Assembly: GCA_964429005.1 (NCBI GenBank)
Contig: CAYSAJ010000030.1
Span: 1-20,588 of the forward strand
DNA from: JACRBE01 sp964429005
Lineage (GTDB): Bacteria > Chlamydiota > Chlamydiia > Chlamydiales > JACRBE01
Direction of reading: 5' to 3'
DNA length: 20,588 nucleotides
Positions 8,438 to 15,459 of this stretch are shown here, in pieces. Every line of letters begins with the position of its first letter. Positions within the stretch are counted from its first letter, which is position 1. Made by a program: the position numbers and the translations under genes. Under the pieces are notes generated by a model. That model worked only from the letters and a program-made list of their open reading frames with translations, was not told the DNA's origin and ran no database searches.

Positions 8438-9139
8438 ATGACACTGAATCTTTCCAAGCGATCAGTCACCGCGCTGCTCACCACATTGCTGGCCTTGGCC
8501 TTCGCCACTACAGCTTACGCGCATGGTGTGGCCGAAGGCGACCAAGGCTATATCGAGCAGACCAGCGGACCGCAAATAATGGCGTTCCTGTATCTGGGCG
8601 CAAAGCATATGGTCACGGGTTACGATCATCTGCTCTTCCTGTTCGGCGTCATCTTTTTCCTCTACCGGGCAAAGGACGTCGCCACTTATGTGACTTTGTT
8701 CGCGGTCGGCCATAGCACGACATTGCTGGCGGGCGTCTGGTTTGGCACCAACGTCAGTTCCTACGCGGTTGACGCGATCATCGGGCTTTCGGTGGTTTAC
8801 AAGGCGCTCGACAATATGGGCGCATATCAACGCTGGTTCGGATTTCAGCCGAACACAAAGGCGGCGGTGCTTATATTCGGCTTCTTCCACGGCTTTGGCC
8901 TCGCCACGAAATTGCAGGAATTTTCGCTATCGCCCGATGGCCTGCTCACCAATTTGATCGCTTTCAATGTTGGCGTTGAAATCGGACAGTTGCTTGCCCT
9001 TGGCGCGATCCTGATTGCGATGGGATATTGGCGGCGCACTGCCAGTTTCGGGCGCTACGCCTTTGCTGCCAACGTCGCGCTGATGACAGCAGGCTTCGTG
9101 CTGTTTGGTTACCAACTCACCGGATATTTTGCTGCTTGA
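8438..9139 (+). CDS. HupE/UreJ-family membrane protein
   Basis: This 233-residue polytopic membrane protein begins with a signal peptide ending at TAYA (28), followed by His29. Family marks include the H-x5-DH motif at H57...D63-H64 (HMVTGYDH), a GHSTTL motif in the next helix and HGFGLA further on. About six hydrophobic segments follow the signal. HupE/UreJ proteins are linked to nickel or cobalt uptake in hydrogenase and urease operons, but no hydrogenase or urease gene is present here. The gene starts 10 bases after czcA, with AGGAA before the ATG, so it belongs to the czc operon. It may therefore help move or sense a metal that the RND pump exports; this is inference. Confidence 0.85.
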   Translation: MTLNLSKRSVTALLTTLLALAFATTAYAHGVAEGDQGYIEQTSGPQIMAFLYLGAKHMVTGYDHLLFLFGVIFFLYRAKDVATYVTLFAVGHSTTLLAGVWFGTNVSSYAVDAIIGLSVVYKALDNMGAYQRWFGFQPNTKAAVLIFGFFHGFGLATKLQEFSLSPDGLLTNLIAFNVGVEIGQLLALGAILIAMGYWRRTASFGRYAFAANVALMTAGFVLFGYQLTGYFAA

Positions 9140-9149
9140 AAGGACTGAC

Positions 9150-9746
9150 ATGACAAATTTTGAAACACCCGACCGTTCGCAATTGCCGACGATTGGCCAG
9201 CTTAACCGCGCAACCGGATTTGCGGTGCTTGTTGCAGGCGCGATTTTGGTAACAACGGTATTACCCGCTGAATATGGCATCGACCCGACCGGCATCGGCC
9301 AAATGCTTGGCCTGAAAGAAATGGGCGACATGAAAGAGGCTGCACATCTGGCCGAAGAAGCGCCCGCCACGACAGTTGCCATGAACGCACCTGTCGCCAC
9401 GGCAACGGCGTCATCATCGGGCGTTCAGACCGGCAAGGTTACGCTCACACTACAACCCGGTGAGGGACAAGAGGTCAAAGCGACTATGAAGGCTGGCGAG
9501 GAATTTGATTTTGCGTGGTCAACCGACCTTGGCCAAGTCAACTACGATCAGCACGGCGAAATGGCAGGTGCCGCCAGCGACGAATATACCAGTTACGACA
9601 AAGGTACGAAGGCGTCAGCAACGGGTAAGTTCCGTGCACCATTTGACGGCACGCACGGCTGGTTCTGGCGCAATCGCACCGACAAGCCCGTTACCATCAC
9701 CGTCACCGCCAAAGGCCAATTCGAAAAATTTGAATTGAAGAAATAA
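9150..9746 (+). CDS. Single-pass 'transmembrane anchor' protein with periplasmic beta-rich domain
   Basis: This 198-residue protein has a short cytoplasmic N-terminus, one transmembrane helix at about 22-38, a charged and Ala-rich linker (about 50-88), and a C-terminal domain (about 90-198) predicted from its pattern to be beta-rich. The C-terminal domain has YDQHGE, APFDGTHGWFWRNRTDKPVT and a final FEKFELKK. The G-x-HGWFWRN stretch recalls the Gly-aromatic-Asn core of GOLD-like beta domains, but this is only a visual resemblance. Similar proteins next to czc genes in sphingomonads are, as I recall, annotated only as 'transmembrane anchor protein'. I chose the ATG at 9150, not 9105: AAGGA sits 6 bases before it, and 9105 lies inside the HupE-like gene. 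Function is unknown; co-expression with the pump is likely. Confidence 0.78.
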   Translation: MTNFETPDRSQLPTIGQLNRATGFAVLVAGAILVTTVLPAEYGIDPTGIGQMLGLKEMGDMKEAAHLAEEAPATTVAMNAPVATATASSSGVQTGKVTLTLQPGEGQEVKATMKAGEEFDFAWSTDLGQVNYDQHGEMAGAASDEYTSYDKGTKASATGKFRAPFDGTHGWFWRNRTDKPVTITVTAKGQFEKFELKK

Positions 9747-9780
9747 GTGCCATTCCGGCAATCCATTATTGGAGATATTT

Positions 9781-10119
9781 ATGCGTAGTATCCTGCTTTC
9801 AGCCGCCGTCATTGCAACATTTGCGAGCCCCTTAGTTGCCCATCCCGAACATGAAGACATGCCGCGCCGGGTCGCCCCTAAGCCAATGGGCGAGGTCGCC
9901 AAAAGCGAAGTCATCAAGCTCGTCACCCAAGCCAAACTCCCTGCAAGCTGGAGTTCGGCCAAAGCCACAAATACGCAGAACAAAACTATCAGCGGTGCAA
10001 CGCGTTGGGTCGTGACGTTCCAGAATCCAGCGATCAAAAGTGCGTCAAAGCGGACACTTTATATCGTCCTTGCCCAGAATGGCGATTTCGTGTCGCATAG
10101 CTACACACAACCGAAATAA
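9781..10119 (+). CDS. Small exported protein, DUF6488-like
   Basis: This 112-residue protein has a signal peptide (about 1-20, ending SPLVA) followed at once by HPEHEDMPRR, so the mature N-terminus would be His/Asp/Glu-rich and could bind a metal. The remainder (about 35-112) is a compact alpha/beta domain with SEVIKLVTQAKLPASW, TRWVVTFQNP and TLYIVLAQNGDFVSHSY, a PepSY-like style of sequence. I recall it as DUF6488, with no known function. The ATG at 9781 is chosen because GGAG lies 6 bases before it; a TTG at 9769 overlaps that ribosome binding site. It is the last gene of the czc run, 34 bases after the previous gene and just before a convergent hairpin. Confidence 0.75.
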   Translation: MRSILLSAAVIATFASPLVAHPEHEDMPRRVAPKPMGEVAKSEVIKLVTQAKLPASWSSAKATNTQNKTISGATRWVVTFQNPAIKSASKRTLYIVLAQNGDFVSHSYTQPK

Positions 10120-10141
10120 CGCAATGATCAGCGCAGTTTAA

Positions 10142-10173
10142 TGCAAAGGCTTCAGTCTTTTGAAGCCTTTGCA
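10142..10173. terminator. Hairpin between the convergent czc and chr operons
   Basis: A perfect 12-bp inverted repeat (tgcaaaggcttc / gaagcctttgca, 10142-10153 and 10162-10173) with an 8-base loop (agtctttt). It lies 22 bases after the DUF6488-like stop and overlaps the last codons and stop (10152-10154) of the SOD gene. It is well placed to end transcription from both directions. There is no long T run on either side, so it is either a weak intrinsic terminator or an RNA-stabilising hairpin. Confidence 0.55.
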
Positions 10174-10871
10174 AAGGCTGCGTCCGCTGCCGTCCAGTTC
10201 ACGGCACCCATAAACGCATCGACGTAGGCCCCAGCCTTTGCGCCATAGTCGATAGCGTAGGCGTGCTCATACATATCGAGAGCCAAGATCGGCGTTCCGC
10301 CCGCCAATGTCATACTATGGTCGGCTGCCCATTGGTTGACGAGCCGCTTATCGCGCTGGCTGTAGGTGAGCAAAACCCAGCCGGAGCCGCCGCCCAGCGC
10401 CTTGCCCATAGCGACAAATTCGGAACGCCAGCGCGCCTCGCTACCAAAATCCCGCTCGATCGCGGAGGCCAGTGCTTTCCCCGGACGTGCGGGCGCGCCA
10501 AGCCCAGCAAAATAGATTTCGTGCAGGATCATTGAGTTCCACGCGATCAACTCCTCGCGTTTCAGGCCATTGAGCGCAAAGCCGGGCGCAGTTGCCGGAT
10601 CGAGGGCGGATAGCTGGCTGTTAATCGCGCCGAGACGCTTGACCGCCCCGACGTAATTATTGTCGTGATGGCTGACGAGCAGCTTTTCAGACAGGCCCGT
10701 GATCGTCTTGGGATCGAACGGTAATGGCAACGGTTGCGGCGAGTCACCGGTTACCCCGACGATTGTGGCCGGTTCTGCAGCCTTTGCCGGTGCCGTGCCA
10801 AGCGCAGTTGCACCGGCCAGCATTGCTCCCGCCGTCAAAAGACCGCGCCTGTCGATTGGATGTTCAGTCAT
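10152..10871 (-). CDS. chrC: Tat-exported Fe/Mn superoxide dismutase, ChrC type
   Basis: This 239-residue superoxide dismutase is probably exported folded to the periplasm. The N-terminus has a twin-arginine motif (R8-R9 in DRRGLL), a hydrophobic stretch and cleavage near KAAE (about 32). Fe/Mn-SOD ligands can be placed at H68 (in SHHDNNY), H117, D199 and H203 (DMYEHAY). The G-rich GGGSGWVLL and W181 regions are also present. The first helix is atypical: His-to-Tyr spacing is five residues, where the classic HH-x2-HH-x2-Y layout has eight. An SOD named ChrC follows chrBA in the Ochrobactrum TnOtChr chromate element, so detoxifying superoxide formed during Cr(VI) reduction is the likely job. 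The start at 10871 is supported by AAAGGAGAG about 5 bases before the ATG. It lies 41 bases after chrA. Confidence 0.88.
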   Translation of the reverse strand: MTEHPIDRRGLLTAGAMLAGATALGTAPAKAAEPATIVGVTGDSPQPLPLPFDPKTITGLSEKLLVSHHDNNYVGAVKRLGAINSQLSALDPATAPGFALNGLKREELIAWNSMILHEIYFAGLGAPARPGKALASAIERDFGSEARWRSEFVAMGKALGGGSGWVLLTYSQRDKRLVNQWAADHSMTLAGGTPILALDMYEHAYAIDYGAKAGAYVDAFMGAVNWTAADAAFAKASKD

Positions 10872-10912
10872 AATGCTCTCCTTTGGGCGAATTGGGTGGG
10901 ATGCTTGGTCGG

Positions 10913-12319
10913 TCATGCGAGCAAACCTGCAAAATACAGTGCAATGCCAGCAGCCGATGCACCGCCCAGCGTCGCGAATATGCCAACTTTCAACCGGAAG
11001 ATGGCGATAATTGCGCCGACTGAAATTGCCAGCGCCCACAGATCGACGCTTGATATAACGGGCATATCGAAATTGAGCGGTCCAAGCGTGAACGGCCGCA
11101 CCTCGCGGAAGATCGTATGGATCGCAAACCAGATCGCCAGATTAAGCACGACACCCACGACGGCAGCGGTAATTGCTGACATTGCGCCAGCCAACGCCTT
11201 GTTGCCGCGCATCCGCTCGATGAACGGCGCGCCGAGGAATATCCAGAGAAAGCACGGTATGAACGTCACCCAGGTTGCGAGCAGACCTCCCAGCGTTCCG
11301 GCCATCAAGGGAGACAACATTCCGGGGTTGCGATACGCGCCCATGAACCCGACAAATTGCAATACCATGATTAGCGGCCCCGGTGTCGTTTCGGCCATGC
11401 CCAGCCCGTCCAGCATCTCGCGGGCGGTGAGCCAATGGTAATTCTCGACTGCCTGCTGCGCGACATAGGCCAGCACCGCATAGGCCCCGCCAAATGTCAC
11501 CACTGACATCTTGGAAAAGAAGGTAGCAATCTGGGTAAAGACGCTTGCTTCTCCCATCATTAGCAACAGTGCCGCCACCGGCGCGAGCCACAGCACCAGC
11601 CAGACTATCGCCTGTTTGAGCGACTGTCCGATTGTTGGGCTGGCATGTGCGGGCAGCTCCTCGCCCAGCAGCGTATCGGCATCGGCAACAATATCGCCCG
11701 TTGCAGCGCCGTGGCCACCGCCTACCTGAAACGCGGAAATGCCTGCACGGCCTCCGAAATAGCCGATGACGCCAGCGCCCAGCACGATCACCGGGAACGG
11801 CACATTGAGAAAGAAGATCAATATGAATGCTGCCGCTGCAAGGCCGCGCATGACAATATTCTTGAGCGAGCGGCTGCCGATCCTGACAACGGCTTGCAAG
11901 ACCACGGCCAGCACGGCGGCCTTGAGACCGAAGAACAGGGCCGAGACGATTCCGACACGCCCATAGAGCGCATAGATCCAGCTTAACGCCATGATCGAGA
12001 TCGCGCCGGGCAGGACGAACAGCGCGCCAGCTATGATGCCGCCGCGTGTTTTGTGCAGTAGCCAGCCGATATAGGTGGCAAGCTGCTGCGCCTCCGGGCC
12101 GGGCAGCAACATGCAATAATTGAGCGCGTGCAAAAACCGGTGTTCGCCGATCCAACGTTTCTCATCGACAAGAATGCGGTGCATCACTGCAATTTGTCCG
12201 GCAGGGCCGCCGAACGATAGTGCCGCAATCCTGAGCCATACCCAAAATGCTTCGCGCAGCGATACCGGCGCTATCGGACCGCTTGCGGGCAAGGTTGTTG
12301 CGATAGTTGCGGCGTTCAT
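10913..12319 (-). CDS. chrA: Chromate transporter ChrA (long-chain CHR family)
   Basis: This 468-residue inner-membrane CHR protein exports chromate using the proton-motive force. The two-domain (long-chain) layout is clear. The first half has SFGGPAGQIAVMHR (35-48) and PGPEAQQLATYIGW (from 73), the family's hallmark motifs. The second half repeats them as TFGGAYAVLAYV (from 275) and ETTPGPLIMVLQFVGF (about 309-324). Between them lies a hydrophilic loop of about 40 residues (AFQVGGGHG to TIGQS). Ten or more hydrophobic segments are visible. The start overlaps the chrB stop by four bases (ATGA), so the two are translationally coupled. The closest functional parallel is the Cupriavidus/Ochrobactrum ChrA. 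Confidence 0.95.
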   Translation of the reverse strand: MNAATIATTLPASGPIAPVSLREAFWVWLRIAALSFGGPAGQIAVMHRILVDEKRWIGEHRFLHALNYCMLLPGPEAQQLATYIGWLLHKTRGGIIAGALFVLPGAISIMALSWIYALYGRVGIVSALFFGLKAAVLAVVLQAVVRIGSRSLKNIVMRGLAAAAFILIFFLNVPFPVIVLGAGVIGYFGGRAGISAFQVGGGHGAATGDIVADADTLLGEELPAHASPTIGQSLKQAIVWLVLWLAPVAALLLMMGEASVFTQIATFFSKMSVVTFGGAYAVLAYVAQQAVENYHWLTAREMLDGLGMAETTPGPLIMVLQFVGFMGAYRNPGMLSPLMAGTLGGLLATWVTFIPCFLWIFLGAPFIERMRGNKALAGAMSAITAAVVGVVLNLAIWFAIHTIFREVRPFTLGPLNFDMPVISSVDLWALAISVGAIIAIFRLKVGIFATLGGASAAGIALYFAGLLA

Positions 12320-13167
12320 CGCGCCACCGCCTTGCCGCGCGCGCCCTTGGGTTGATGGGATACCCAGTCATGCGTTTCGCCGGTTGCATCGCGGCACCAG
12401 CGGTAGAGAGCATCATAAATCAACATACCCGCACCGAGCTGCTCCAAATCATTGGCGAACATGCGCGACAGGCCAAGCGATAGCGCCACCAACCCTGCCG
12501 CCTCCGGAGCAATGTCAGGCCGCGCCGTATCAGCGCCGCGCACAATCAATGCCAGATGCGTGAGCGCAGCAAGTCCAGATAGACCAAACCCGTCAACCAT
12601 CACGTCAAAAGTGCAACGCTCGCCGTCGTGGCTCCAGACAACGCCGTCACCCTCGACGTCGAACGGGGTCGCGCCAAAGCGTTCGGCGACACCCGCCACT
12701 TCGGCAGGAGCGACGAACAGGAACAATGCGTTGGGATCGACGAAGCGCCGGATAAGCCAAGGGCAGGCGATGCGGTCAACCTTTGGCCGCGCCCGCGTCA
12801 CCCAGACCGTCCGTCCTTGCGCATCGCGCGGCGGCAGCGCGCTTTCGGGAACCACCGGATGACCGGCTTTGTCCCATGCGGCAATACCGCCATCCAGTGC
12901 TTCCGCATCCGCGCCGGACTGCCGCAGCCAAGCCGCAGCACCCTGACTGAGCTTATGGCCTTCGCGGCAAATCACCACGACGTTTTGCCCAGAGAAAGAA
13001 GGTGCCCAGACAGCGACATCATCCACCGATCTGCGGACCGCGCCTGGGATCAACACCGGGTTGGCAGCGAAATCCTCTGGTGTGCGGACATCGATAAGGA
13101 TTGGCCCCTTTGCAGTGCCAACGAGACGAACAAGTTTTTCAATTGGAATCGTGTTTAGTGCAGACAT
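12316..13167 (-). CDS. chrB: Rhodanese-ChrB fusion, chromate resistance protein
   Basis: This 283-residue protein joins two domains. Residues about 5-107 are a rhodanese: D26-V27-R28, the active-site loop C67-REGHKLS, and GGIAAW at 93-98. Residues about 120-283 are the ChrB C-terminal domain, with VWVTRARPKVDRIACPWLIRRF at 121-142 as its hallmark. Classic ChrB regulators have a different, DNA-binding N-terminus in place of the rhodanese. This one therefore probably acts enzymatically (sulfur transfer, or a ChrE-like glutathione-chromium role), and autoregulation is doubtful. The start at 13167 is preferred because AAGGG lies about 8 bases upstream; the longer frame to 13218 would begin inside the palindrome at 13217-13238. 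It is coupled to chrA by a 4-base overlap. Confidence 0.9.
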   Translation of the reverse strand: MSALNTIPIEKLVRLVGTAKGPILIDVRTPEDFAANPVLIPGAVRRSVDDVAVWAPSFSGQNVVVICREGHKLSQGAAAWLRQSGADAEALDGGIAAWDKAGHPVVPESALPPRDAQGRTVWVTRARPKVDRIACPWLIRRFVDPNALFLFVAPAEVAGVAERFGATPFDVEGDGVVWSHDGERCTFDVMVDGFGLSGLAALTHLALIVRGADTARPDIAPEAAGLVALSLGLSRMFANDLEQLGAGMLIYDALYRWCRDATGETHDWVSHQPKGARGKAVAR

Positions 13168-13216
13168 ACAGCGCCCTTTTGGAAAAGTAGGACGCGATAC
13201 TTCAGCCTGTCGCCTC

Positions 13217-13238
13217 ATGGGGTGATCGCGATCCCCAT
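13217..13238. promoter_or_regulatory. Palindrome at the chr transcription start (candidate operator)
   Basis: ATGGGG (13217-13222) and CCCCAT (13233-13238) are perfect inverted arms around a TG bulge and the inner palindrome ATCGCGAT. Read on the minus strand it begins 6 bases after the proposed -10 box, so a bound protein would block transcription start. No regulator with an obvious match is encoded nearby, and the local ChrB lacks a recognisable DNA-binding domain. The site is seen; its role is inferred. Confidence 0.5.
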
Positions 13239-13244
13239 CGACAT

Positions 13245-13273
13245 ACTAAAGCTGCCATCGTTGAATTTGTCAA
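13245..13273 (-). promoter_or_regulatory. Promoter of the chrBAC operon
   Basis: On the minus strand a consensus -35 box TTGACA (13268-13273) is followed after exactly 17 bases by TTTAGT (13245-13250, four of six matches to TATAAT). This is about 78 bases upstream of the chrB start and is the best sigma-70-like promoter I can find in the region. Confidence 0.6.
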
Positions 13274-13560
13274 TAACACTCGGCAACTCTGGCGTTCCAA
13301 TATTCTCCGGCATTCTCAAATTATAAAAGAGTTTTCGCTGTGCCCGCACTCGTCTGGTTTTAGGCGCTATTGGCATTTGCTATCGGCTGTTATGTTAAAT
13401 GGCCGACTTCACTAACATTGCTGCCGTTCCGGCGTTGACATAAGGCTTTCAAAAGCCGCTGTTCGTTCATGGTCGGAATTCAAACGCGTCCTTTTTGTCA
13501 GCTTAAACTTTCGACCGCTAAAATGCGGATATCTAGCTACTCAATATGCAAACCGGATGC

Positions 13561-14097
13561 TTACGGCGTTCGAATGTCCGCAGACGACCAGTGAATGTGG
13601 ACTATGCGCCATTGCTTGTTGAGGCGTCTCAACAGCATTGTTTCGACAGACCGGCTATTGATGGCGCGATTGCGGTAGCTGCCCTTGACCGTTTCTACGC
13701 TCATGACCCATGCTGTGTCGCCATCCTCGCCGCTTGACCTGTCGACCAAAGTGCGGTCCACCGCGACACTGAATGCTGCATCTGCTTTCAAATGGTGACC
13801 TGCATATTCGGCACGAGTGCGCTCTACCCCGCCGGATTCAAATATCAGTGCATTCTCTGCCATCAGTGCAAGCGCAGTATCCGTGTCGCCACGCTTCAAG
13901 GCTGAATGGAATGCCGAAACCGTGCCAACAGGGGTTGCTGTAACCGCAGGGACTGATGGCGCAGCAGTTGCAAGAACTGGCGAGCTTTTGTGCGCTCCTG
14001 GATGTGCGAAGGTCGGCGCTGCCGTCAAAGCCGCTAATACCAATAATAGGCCAATGCGGCCTGTGCCGTGGACAATGTCCTTCGTCTGTTTCATCAT
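13561..14097 (-). CDS. Exported NTF2/SnoaL-like protein at the end of the copper operon
   Basis: This 178-residue protein has a signal peptide (about 1-31, ending TFA) and a mature N-terminus starting HPGAHKSS. Residues about 58-178 look like the NTF2/SnoaL/DUF4440 fold: VSAFHSALKRGDTDTALALMAENALIFESGG, then a TRAEYAGHHLKADAAF helix-strand unit, then the C-terminal strands TMLLRRLNKQWRIVHIHWS. Such domains bind small ligands or are enzymes, but no catalytic set is evident. It follows copD by 48 bases on the same strand and is probably part of the same transcript. An AGGGAG ribosome binding site sits 5 bases before ATG 14097; a TTG one codon earlier (14100) is less likely. A role in copper handling is inferred only from position. 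Confidence 0.78.
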   Translation of the reverse strand: MMKQTKDIVHGTGRIGLLLVLAALTAAPTFAHPGAHKSSPVLATAAPSVPAVTATPVGTVSAFHSALKRGDTDTALALMAENALIFESGGVERTRAEYAGHHLKADAAFSVAVDRTLVDRSSGEDGDTAWVMSVETVKGSYRNRAINSRSVETMLLRRLNKQWRIVHIHWSSADIRTP

Positions 14098-14145
14098 CAA
14101 TACTCCCTCTTTTAAAACCCCATCTGAACCGTTTTACGTAAAGCT

Positions 14146-15045
14146 TCAGCCGATTGGCGATGCCAGACCGACAAATGCAACCATGGCGACGACTGCTATC
14201 GCAAACATAAATTCTGCAAATAGACTGGTACGCAAGGCAGCGAGGGTAGTTGCCGCTGAATTTGTGGCAGTGAGGTTTCGGTGCCGTGCGATTGAGGCAT
14301 TATGCGCCGCACAAACGAGCATCAGGACGACCAACGCAATTTTTGCCGTGAGCAGCCAGCCATAATTGGTGGTGAGTATTTTAGCGCTGTTGCTTAGTCC
14401 GAAAATGAGATGCGCGTTGATCAGCCCGGTTAGCGCAACCACCGCAACCAACGTTATGCCAAGCGGCGCGAAGCGATGCATGGTGTCGAGTAACGGCTCT
14501 AAGGCAATCACGGACGGATTGCGATGCGCTGCTATTGTCAGGTGAAGGAACCAGCCGATTGCGCCGATCCACAAGCTCCCTGCCAACAGGTGAACCCCGT
14601 CATTCAGGCGGTGCAGTTGACCTAGTTGGCCTTCGGTCGCCGCAGCATGCCCGCTCCAGACAAGGGTCAGAAGTGCGACACCGTAAAAAGTAGCAGCCAT
14701 GCTGCGCGGCGCATTCGTCACGACAATGAGAGCTGCAAGCGACAGCATTGCGATGCGCACCATAAATGCCCAGCCCATATCGGTTGAAAGCACCATTGCT
14801 TCGATACTAGCCCAATCGAGAATGGACAGCGGCTGGCCCATCATTTCGGCGATGCCCACCAGCATCAATGCCGCAGAAAAAAGCGGGGCCAACAGCGCGC
14901 ACACCAACACCACTATACTTTGGTCCGTTGCAGCTGCGAGTGCGATCTTTCGCAGTCCCAATGAGCGAAACGCGGTCCACCCGAACAGTCCAAGCAAAAA
15001 AGCGTAGTGCAGCAAACGCAAGCTGGGGTGAAGCCAGTCGGCCAT
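14146..15045 (-). CDS. copD: CopD copper-resistance inner-membrane protein
   Basis: This 299-residue polytopic protein of the CopD family has about eight hydrophobic helices. Conserved His-bearing segments are visible: LRLLHYAFLLGLFGW near the N-terminus and WSGHAAATEGQL followed by LHRLNDGVHLLAGSLWIGAIGW in the middle, the CopD core. The family works with the periplasmic CopC, and uptake of copper across the inner membrane has been proposed. The ATG at 15045 is chosen; a TTG at 15051, directly next to the copC stop, is an in-frame alternative two codons longer. Neither has a strong Shine-Dalgarno, which fits translational coupling to copC. Confidence 0.9.
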   Translation of the reverse strand: MADWLHPSLRLLHYAFLLGLFGWTAFRSLGLRKIALAAATDQSIVVLVCALLAPLFSAALMLVGIAEMMGQPLSILDWASIEAMVLSTDMGWAFMVRIAMLSLAALIVVTNAPRSMAATFYGVALLTLVWSGHAAATEGQLGQLHRLNDGVHLLAGSLWIGAIGWFLHLTIAAHRNPSVIALEPLLDTMHRFAPLGITLVAVVALTGLINAHLIFGLSNSAKILTTNYGWLLTAKIALVVLMLVCAAHNASIARHRNLTATNSAATTLAALRTSLFAEFMFAIAVVAMVAFVGLASPIG

Positions 15046-15051
15046 AAACAA

Positions 15052-15441
15052 TCAGCTAACAGTAAAGCTGATTTTCCCCTTCATGCGGTGGCCATCGGCA
15101 CCGGCCGCCTGCCAGCGCACATCATAGCTACCCGCTTGCAACGGTTTGCGCAGGCTGAGCTTCAATGTCTTATTTTCGTTCGACCAGCTGGTGGTGAAGT
15201 TGCGGATCACCATCTCACCATGGTTTGGCATGCCGGGCATCGCCGTCATAACGATTGAAGTTGCGACTGTTGGCGGGAGCAGGGCTTCACTAAAGGTCAA
15301 CGTCACGACGCGAGGGCTTTTTACCTTAGCGCCCTCTGCAGGGGTAGATACGGTAACGCGAGTATGCGCGGATGCAATGTTTGGTATTGCTAGGGAAGCA
15401 ACGCTTATAGTGACTGCTGCAAATATTGAACGAACGTACAT
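15052..15441 (-). CDS. copC: CopC periplasmic copper-binding protein
   Basis: This 129-residue protein has a signal peptide ending at ASA (25), so the mature protein begins with H26, the N-terminal His that binds Cu(II) in CopC proteins. D116 and H118 in the C-terminal GADGHRMKG motif are the likely remaining Cu(II) ligands. A Met-rich stretch (MTAMPGMPNHGEM, about 66-78) could offer a Cu(I) site, although the length and spacing differ from the classical Pseudomonas CopC. The beta-barrel pattern is kept, with PAEGAKVKSP and VVTLTFSEAL early. AAGGA lies 8 bases before the ATG. It is 18 bases downstream of copB and followed immediately by copD. Confidence 0.93.
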   Translation of the reverse strand: MYVRSIFAAVTISVASLAIPNIASAHTRVTVSTPAEGAKVKSPRVVTLTFSEALLPPTVATSIVMTAMPGMPNHGEMVIRNFTTSWSNENKTLKLSLRKPLQAGSYDVRWQAAGADGHRMKGKISFTVS

Positions 15442-15459
15442 GATCTTTTCCTTACATTA

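Larger units (their letters stand above)
13168..13560. other. Intergenic region between the copper and chromate operons
   Basis: This 393-base stretch has no supportable gene; the longest plus-strand frame is about 41 codons and overlaps the NTF2-like gene. The chrB promoter and palindrome lie at its left (separate entries). Near the right is a small hairpin, ggcttt-ca-aaagcc at 13444-13457, about 100 bases past the last gene of the copper operon. It could be a weak terminator, but it has no T run. The region is more AT-rich than the genes on either side. Confidence 0.6.

Noticed and set aside
10734..11441. Plus-strand open frame of 235 codons opposite chrC and chrA
   Set aside because: Antisense to two well-recognised genes; no domain or plausible start signal.
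11142..12155. Minus-strand open frame of 337 codons within chrA
   Set aside because: It is an alternative frame of chrA, which has clear CHR motifs in the other frame; the shadow is Arg/Ala/Gly-rich.
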